Shown here: piece after piece, positions 58,799-64,000 of the stretch | Numbering within the stretch: the first letter of the stretch is position 1 | Layout of the letters: the number at the start of each line of letters is the position of its first letter | The notes under the pieces: model-generated | What the model saw: the letters and a program-made list of their open reading frames with translations, nothing else | Database searches by the model: none | What the model was told of the DNA's origin: nothing | Made by a program: the position numbers and the translations under genes | DNA from: Limnanthes douglasii subsp. nivea | Lineage: Eukaryota > Streptophyta > Magnoliopsida > Brassicales > Limnanthaceae | Length of the DNA stretch: 64,000 nucleotides | Assembly (NCBI GenBank): GCA_036936605.1 | Contig: JAUPFV010000004.1 | Coordinates: 142,148,973-142,212,972 of the forward strand | Direction of reading: 5' to 3'

Positions 58799-59277
58799 TC
58801 CTCCACTAGTTGACAAGAATTCATCATCGAATTCACAGCACCATCACCATCAACAACTATTTTTTCTATTGTTATATTGGGAATTATAATTATTGACCTT
58901 ATCGAAATAAAGATAAATTCTTCTCGAGTGTTCCTTATCGAAGTCACATTGAAACCATCAAGTCGATGAAATGTTTTTGGTTTCGAAAGCCTTTTCATAT
59001 CCTGAAAACAACATCCCGCTGTCTAGTTGATGAAAAATATTGGTTTTGAAAACCTCTTCATGGCCTGAGACGGCATCTCAATAAGCAAGTTTCTCATTGA
59101 TCCGACGATTGGTAGCCAATTTAAAATTTTACAGTAATCGATCGAAACACCTGGTGTGTCCCCACATACCAAAACATATTTGAGATCTTCATGACCATAG
59201 ATGTTGTTCTCTTTTTTAAACCTTGAATCATATGAAATCAAGATTCGGAAACATGCTTGCCTCATAGTAAGAACTGA

Positions 59278-59291
59278 GGCTCTGATACCAA
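59278..59291 (-). other. TRIM-2 primer-binding site
   Basis: TTGGTATCAGAGCC on the minus strand, two bases after the LTR end. Confidence 0.85.
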
Positions 59292-59293
59292 AC

Positions 59294-59653
59294 TGATGTA
59301 GCAGAATGACGAAAAGAAACAATGATAGATGAAATCCTAATCCAAGGGTAACATGATAAATGAAACCCTAATCCAAGGGTAACATGATAGATGAAACTTT
59401 AATCTAAGGGTAACAAAGACTGAAACTTTCAGAGATAAAAAAATATATTATTCTAAAAACTTATTTATAACTTAAGGTATATGAGGCTTTATATAAGATC
59501 TGCTCAAAACCCAAAATTAGAACACAAAGAAATAAAATAAATGTATTAAAATTAAATATTAAGACAATTAGATTTTATTTGAATAATATAAGATATATGA
59601 GTAAAATAAAATAAATTTAAAAAGGTTACTGTCTAAGATTCTGGGCTACATCA
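59294..59653 (-). repeat. TRIM-2 5' LTR (360 bp)
   Basis: Minus strand TGATGTAGCCCAG to GCTACATCA. Includes TATATAAAGCC, the counterpart of the ATAAAGCC octamer into which the hAT inserted in TRIM-1. Confidence 0.88.
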
Positions 59654-59997
59654 ATATTGAATTATTTTATAAGAGTATCACATCTATCACCATGTATATG
59701 TATGCAGTCTCGCATCTATCATCTATATAAATGTATATGTCACGCATGTATCATAAATACTGTTTTGTATCTATCGTTATTCTTGTAAGCATGGTTTTGC
59801 ATCTCTCTGGTCTATCATTATTTTTGTTGGCTAGGTTTCGCAGCATATGGTCTCATTAGTTTTCTTCATGAAGTTCATACTTAGAAAAGTTCTCTGTTTT
59901 TCTAATTAATATGGTTTACCATCCTCCAACCGATTTTGTCAAATCAAAATTTATACTAGTGAGTAACATTTAATTGGTTATTTAATTAAATGATTTG

Positions 59998-60000
<3 letters not shown>
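59654..60000. repeat. Further CATCTATCA-type degenerate repeats
   Basis: Units such as CGCATCTATCATC, GTATCTATCGTTATT and GCATGGTTTTGCATC relate this part to 56490-57320. No coding signal. Confidence 0.55.

Positions 60001-60001
<1 letters not shown>

Positions 60002-60037
<36 letters not shown>
60002..60037. repeat. (TA)n microsatellite
   Basis: About 18 uninterrupted TA units. Confidence 0.95.
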
Positions 60038-60040
<3 letters not shown>

Positions 60041-60175
60041 TGATTACTATGTAATAACTAAAACATTCACAAAAAACAAAGCTTTAATAAATGTGCATGC
60101 TTCTAAATCTTTAAAATCTAAATCCAGTTCGTACTTTAGGGTTCATACAGAAAAAAAACATTGTTAATTTGAAAA

Positions 60176-60574
60176 ATGGAACCTATACTTGATTATTCTT
60201 CAGAAGATGACTCAATATATATTGAATTATCTCCACTTTCCTTTTCCCTAGAAAGAAGAGAAAATTGGAAGCTAACAACAACAAAAGAATTTTCTTCATC
60301 TTCTTCTGATTATGGCATTACTTCTTTTGCTCATGAAAACTATTCTCCAGAACTTTTTGGATTTTTTGAAGATAATGAGGATCCAAATGAGGATCATGTT
60401 GCTATCAATGGAAAAAAGAAGAGTAAACGTTTTCTATTTGAAAAAGAGGAGGATGCTGAAGAGGTAGAGGAAGAAGATTATGATGAAAAGACTCTGAAGA
60501 TGAGGAATAATAGTTTGACCAAGAAGACTGTAAAAAGGATGAAGAAGAGTCCAACTAAGATGACTCTATTATAA
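60176..60574 (+). CDS. Acidic 132-residue protein, unrecognised
   Basis: ATG 60176 in context AAAAATGGA to TAA 60572-60574, uninterrupted. Composition is striking: Ser-rich segments (EFSSSSSDYG), an acidic run (EKEEDAEEVEEEDYDE) and a basic C-terminus (KKTVKRMKKSPTK). No transmembrane or catalytic motif. It is one of the few intact ORFs over 100 codons here that is not explained by a transposon domain or a shadow. It lies between two blocks of CATCTATCA-type repeats and could be an accessory ORF of the element they mark. Low-complexity composition lowers confidence that it is a real gene. Confidence 0.4.
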   Translation: MEPILDYSSEDDSIYIELSPLSFSLERRENWKLTTTKEFSSSSSDYGITSFAHENYSPELFGFFEDNEDPNEDHVAINGKKKSKRFLFEKEEDAEEVEEEDYDEKTLKMRNNSLTKKTVKRMKKSPTKMTLL

Positions 60575-60719
60575 CTTTTTGTTGTTTGTATGTCAGTGCA
60601 TGTTTTTATTTCTTTTAAGTTATTTTGTTTTCATTTTGTGTTTCTTAAACTTTAATGTATTTATTTTTTTTATTTATTATGAAGTTTATAAACTTGAATG
60701 GACTTATTTCTCCTTTTAT

Positions 60720-60970
60720 TTCTTTTCACTCATCTATCAAGCCCATGGTCTAATTTAATATCTATCAACTAAATCTCACAACTAAAATGTAATTAGTTAT
60801 GATAGGTTTACAATCTATCAAATCCATGTATTTTGGTTATGATATGTTTTACACATATAACCACCAAAAATGTATTTGGTTATGACTTGGTTTAGCATAT
60901 ATCAAACCTGTTTTTGGTTATGAAAGGTTTCACATCTATCACAACCAAATGTATGTCATAAACATTGTTA
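60720..60970. repeat. CATCTATCA/GGTTATGA repeats downstream of the acidic ORF
   Basis: Five or so imperfect units of TTTGGTTATGATAGGTTT and CATCTATCA-like pieces in about 250 bp. Confidence 0.6.
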
Positions 60971-61079
60971 TATAAAATATTTTAAAATATTTTTGAAATT
61001 ATTTTTGATTCACTAAAAAATTCTAAAACTATTGAAGTGGATTTCGTAAATTGTGTTTGTACGTTCCAAGCTATGTAAT

Positions 61080-62890
61080 TTTTTCATGTCCGTGCACGGT
61101 TTCTTTTTCAAAGAAAAAACATTTTCTCCCTCTATCCATTTCGAGATCCGATAAAACTCCTCAAATCATGTCATCTATTGATTAAAGTTAGAAGTCGTCC
61201 TTTGATTCAGATTCAGTTATTATCACTTTTTGTTTCTCTTTTCATCTTTAATTTTAACTTTGTACCTTGATTCTTTTTCCATTTTCTTTAAGTCTTTGGT
61301 TTTTAATATTTTCTTCAAATGTAGCTCTTTAAATCATTCTTCACTCTTTTAATAAACACAAGAGCATAAAAGAATAAGGTCACAAGAGTATTGTCTTTCT
61401 AAATTTATGTCTACTCTAATAAACCCATACTCTCACTTTCATATTCTTCATAATCACTCCAAATCAGGATCAATCTATCCATCCAAAAGTTGGAATTTCA
61501 TTTTCTTTAATATCTCTCTTTACTTTTCTTTCTATTTTTATCTTGTGGAGCCATCGATGTTGATCACGTTTTTTGTTCGATCAAACCCTCGCTTAAATGA
61601 TCATCGGGTTCGAATTATTCCGCGCAGAGTTTCTTTTCCAAAGAAAAAATACTTTCCCTTTTTATCCATTTCGAGATCCGATAAACCTCCTCAAATCATG
61701 TCGTTTGTTGGTTAAAGTTAGAAGTTCGTTATTTGATTTAAATTCAGTTATTATCAATTTTTATTTCTTTTTCTTTTTTTAATTTTAACTTTATACCTAA
61801 ATTCACATGAGTATTGTTTCTAAATTTATGTCTACTATAATAATAGACCGATACTCTGAGTTTTATATTCTTCACAATCACTCCAAAAATTAGGATCAAT
61901 CTATCAAAAGTTCGAATTTTATTTTTATTAATATCTCTCTTCACTTTTCTCTATTTTTATTTCACGGAGCCATCGATGTTGATCCCGTTTTTTGTTCGAT
62001 CAAACCCTCGGTTAATCGATCATTAGGTTCGACTTATTCCCCGCATGATTTTTTTTTAAATAAAAAATGTTTTCCCTCTTTATCCATTTCGAAATCCAAT
62101 AAACATCCTCAAATCATGTTGATTGTTGGTTAAAGTTAGAAGTCGTCCTTTGATTCAGATTCAATTATTAACAATTTTTCTTTCTTTTTTCCTCTTTAAT
62201 TTCAACTTTGTACCTAAATTCTCTTTTTAAATTTCTTTACGTATTGGGTAATTAATATTTTTCATCAAATGCAGCTCTTTAAATCTTTCATCACTCTTTT
62301 AATAAACATAAGAACACAAGAGAAGAGGGTCACATGTGTATTTTTTTAAAATTTATGTCTACTATAATAAACCATACTCTCACTCTCATATTCTTCATAA
62401 TCACTCCAATTCGGGATAAATGTATCCATCCAAAAGTTTGAATTTCAATTTCATCAATATCTCTCTTCACTTTTCTCTCTATTTTTATCTCATGGAGCCA
62501 TCAATGTTGATCCCATTTTTTGTTCGATCAAACCCTTGGTTAAACGATTATCGGGTTTGACTTATTCCGCGCTGGGTTTCTTTTCCTAAGAAAAAATGTT
62601 TTCCAATCGCTCTCTCTCTTTCTCTATCTATATCGAGATCCAATAAAACTCCTTATGTTTTCAAGTATACTATTGATACTCAAGGGGAGCTGATTTTCAG
62701 AGAATAACCTTATCCTATATGTAGTCTCAACATCACTTCCTATAACAAAATCTATAAATTTTGAAAGAAACTAAATAAAATCAAGATAGAAATAGAAAAT
62801 TAAGATAGAAAGAGAATATAGTACAACAAATCATGTCATTCGTTGATTAAAGTAAACAGAGATCCTTTGATTCAGATTCAGTTGTCTAAT
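61080..62890. repeat. Tandem array of ~0.4-0.7 kb units
   Basis: The anchor AAATCATGTC recurs at 61163, 61693, 62110 and 62828, giving units of 530, 417 and about 720 bp. The second carries a deletion and the third a ~170-bp insert at 62655-62825. Shared blocks include AAAGTTAGAAGTCGTCCTTT, GATTCAGATTCAGTTATTA, TCTCTCTTCACTTTTC, GAGCCATCGATGTTGATC and TTTTGTTCGATCAAACCCT. Frames inside (for example 61407-61715) are not shared by all units, so I treat the array as non-coding. Confidence 0.85.
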
Positions 62891-64000
62891 GAGGAGAATA
62901 ATAATTGGTACGTTTCTAAACCCGTCCATAGTTTATGGAACATCAATACTTGGAATATAGATATATTGAAAACCAATGTAATACCATCTAACATATATAA
63001 CGTTAGAAGATTAAGATTCATAATGATAAAGAAGATAAAAATGTTTGGACTCTTAGTAAATCTGGTACATTTGACCTTAAAAGCAACCTGAACTTCATAA
63101 GACAAAACTTATCACAATGAACCTATTTGCTAAAATATGGAAAAATAATACTCATATTAAATTCTCCTTCTTTTATGGAAATCCGTGAAATGATGGATTC
63201 TTACTCTGACCAATTTATAGATAAAAAAATCAACTTAGCATCTAAGTGTGGTTTTGCGATAATATTGAGACTATCAAACACTTGTTTATCAATTGTCAAT
63301 TTTCTTGGGAAATATAGAATTATTTCTCTATGTTATTTGGTATAATTGTGGGTAGGTTCATGTCTATTCACCATATATTTCAAATATGGTACTGCAAAGC
63401 GACCCCACATTATATTAATAATTCATTCAATCATTTGTTGGAACATTTGGTATCATATGGACAAAATAAAACATAAAGGTCTTAATATCAATACTGAGAC
63501 CATTATTAACAGGATCACTCATACTATAATCCATATCACTAATTCCAGTAATCTAAAGAGAAAACTTTGGTCTAAAGATATTAACCTGACTAACCACTTA
63601 AAATGTTATTTCCTCTCTCATATTATTAATAAGATGAATGTTTTTAAATGGATTGCTCCAAGAAATGGTAGGATTAAATTGAATTGTGACGCTTCTTCCT
63701 TAACTAATGGGGAGTCAAGTAGAGCTCGCATTTTTAGAGATAATAAGGGTGAAACTTTAGATACTTATGATAGATTATATAGTAAGTTAAATCCGTTGAC
63801 TGCTGAATGTCTGGCCATATTAGATGGATTAGTAAGTTGTAACTTCTAAGGCAACAAGAAAGTTGATATTGAGTATGACTCTAAGTTAATTATTGATATC
63901 TTGCTAATGGAAACGCTCCTTGGTACCTTAATCTTTTAATTAAATTTTGTGGAAACCTGATTAGTTCTGAAATGACAATTATACATAATTATAGAGTCCA
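62880..64000 (+). pseudogene. LINE-C: C-terminal remnant of an L1-type LINE ORF2, continuing past the window
   Basis: Plus strand: NTWNIDILKTNVIPSNIYN (about 62950), KNVWTLSKSGTFDLKSNLNF (about 63035) and the zinc-binding CDNIETIKHLFINCQFSW (about 63255), which mark the zf-RVT region. Next come HSIICWNIWYHMDKIKHKG, then the RNase H-like domain: FKWIAPRNGRIKLNCDASS (about 63648), LTAECLAILDGL, TAA 63847, and VDIEYDSKLIIDIL. Several frame breaks. It starts where the tandem array ends. Confidence 0.75.

Larger units (their letters stand above)
58545..59653 (-). mobile_element. TRIM-2: complete small LTR element, minus orientation
   Basis: 1109 bp with a perfect ATATT duplication (58540-58544 and 59654-59658). 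LTRs are 59294-59653 (360 bp, 5' LTR) and 58545-58798 (254 bp, 3' LTR); the former has perfect ends TGATGTAGC/GCTACATCA. PBS TTGGTATCAGAGCC reads at 59291-59278. The internal 495 bp lack gag or pol domains but share FKLATNRRIN and AYRDAVSGHEEVFK with TRIM-1. LTRs contain two or three ~30-bp repeats (GATAGATGAAACCCTAAT, AAGGGTAACAT). The length difference is mostly an AT-rich indel. Confidence 0.9.

Noticed and set aside
61407..61715. 102-codon plus ORF inside the tandem array
   Set aside because: The frame is not kept in the other units; explained by the repeat.
62655..62825. Solo LTR (TGTTTT...TACAACA) in the last tandem unit
   Set aside because: Ends look LTR-like but no clear target-site duplication and no second copy; recorded only as an insert.

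Overview
The window reads as repeat-rich nuclear DNA of a flowering plant, probably a eudicot. It is AT-rich, has plant-type GT-AG introns, and is packed with plant transposable-element lineages: Tat-type Ty3/gypsy elements, Ty1/copia elements primed by initiator-Met tRNA, L1-type LINEs, a FAR1-like MULE, a plant mobile domain gene, a hAT and TRIM-like LTR elements. I could not find an intact host gene, a tRNA or an rRNA. Element names used below (E1, E2, copia-A/B/C, LINE-A/B/C, TRIM-1/2) are local labels.

Layout. 1-1733 is a CT-rich minus-strand region with an unrecognised Ser/Pro-rich ORF. 1734-12532 is E1, a 10.8 kb Tat-lineage element: gag-PR, UAG, RT-RH-IN, five 93-bp tandem repeats, a long antisense ORF, then the 3' LTR. 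13386-17896 is a decayed copia element on the minus strand (copia-A). 19440-20265 is a LINE tail (LINE-A). 21307-24131 is a truncated minus-strand copia element (copia-B) whose gag capsid region is replaced by tandem repeats. 24539-43292 is a MULE with a 22-bp TIR and imperfect 9-bp TSD. It carries a transposase fused to an OTU-protease domain (plus strand), a short unknown ORF and a plant mobile domain gene (both minus strand). Inside it sits a second Tat element, E2 (29319-39431, perfect GAATA TSD), which splits the unknown ORF. 43989-55690 is a minus-strand L1 LINE (LINE-B) broken by TRIM-1 (44358-48467) and copia-C (49434-54026, perfect ATTTT TSD). TRIM-1 is itself interrupted in its 5' LTR by a hAT element (44527-47669, perfect ATAAAGCC TSD) that carries a SEC12-like WD40 gene fragment. 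56490-60970 holds degenerate CATCTATCATAGTTGCC-type repeats around unassigned coding-like pieces, a second TRIM copy (58545-59653, perfect ATATT TSD) and an acidic 132-aa ORF. 61080-62890 is a tandem array of units of roughly 0.4-0.7 kb. 62880-64000 is another LINE tail (LINE-C).

How the parts relate. All recognised coding regions carry stops, frameshifts or lost catalytic residues, so the region is mostly a graveyard, but several insertions are young. Hand-counted LTR divergence is about 2.2% for E1 and E2 and about 6.3% for copia-C. The most interesting features are shared by the two distinct Tat elements. Both have a UAG in a tobamovirus-like readthrough context between protease and reverse transcriptase. 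Both have an antisense gene with its own CTATAAATA box, a conserved gypsy-type domain, an intron at the same place and a coiled-coil tail. The MULE is the other notable system: three genes in one element, with GC-rich CCGCCGG repeats confined to its non-coding parts.
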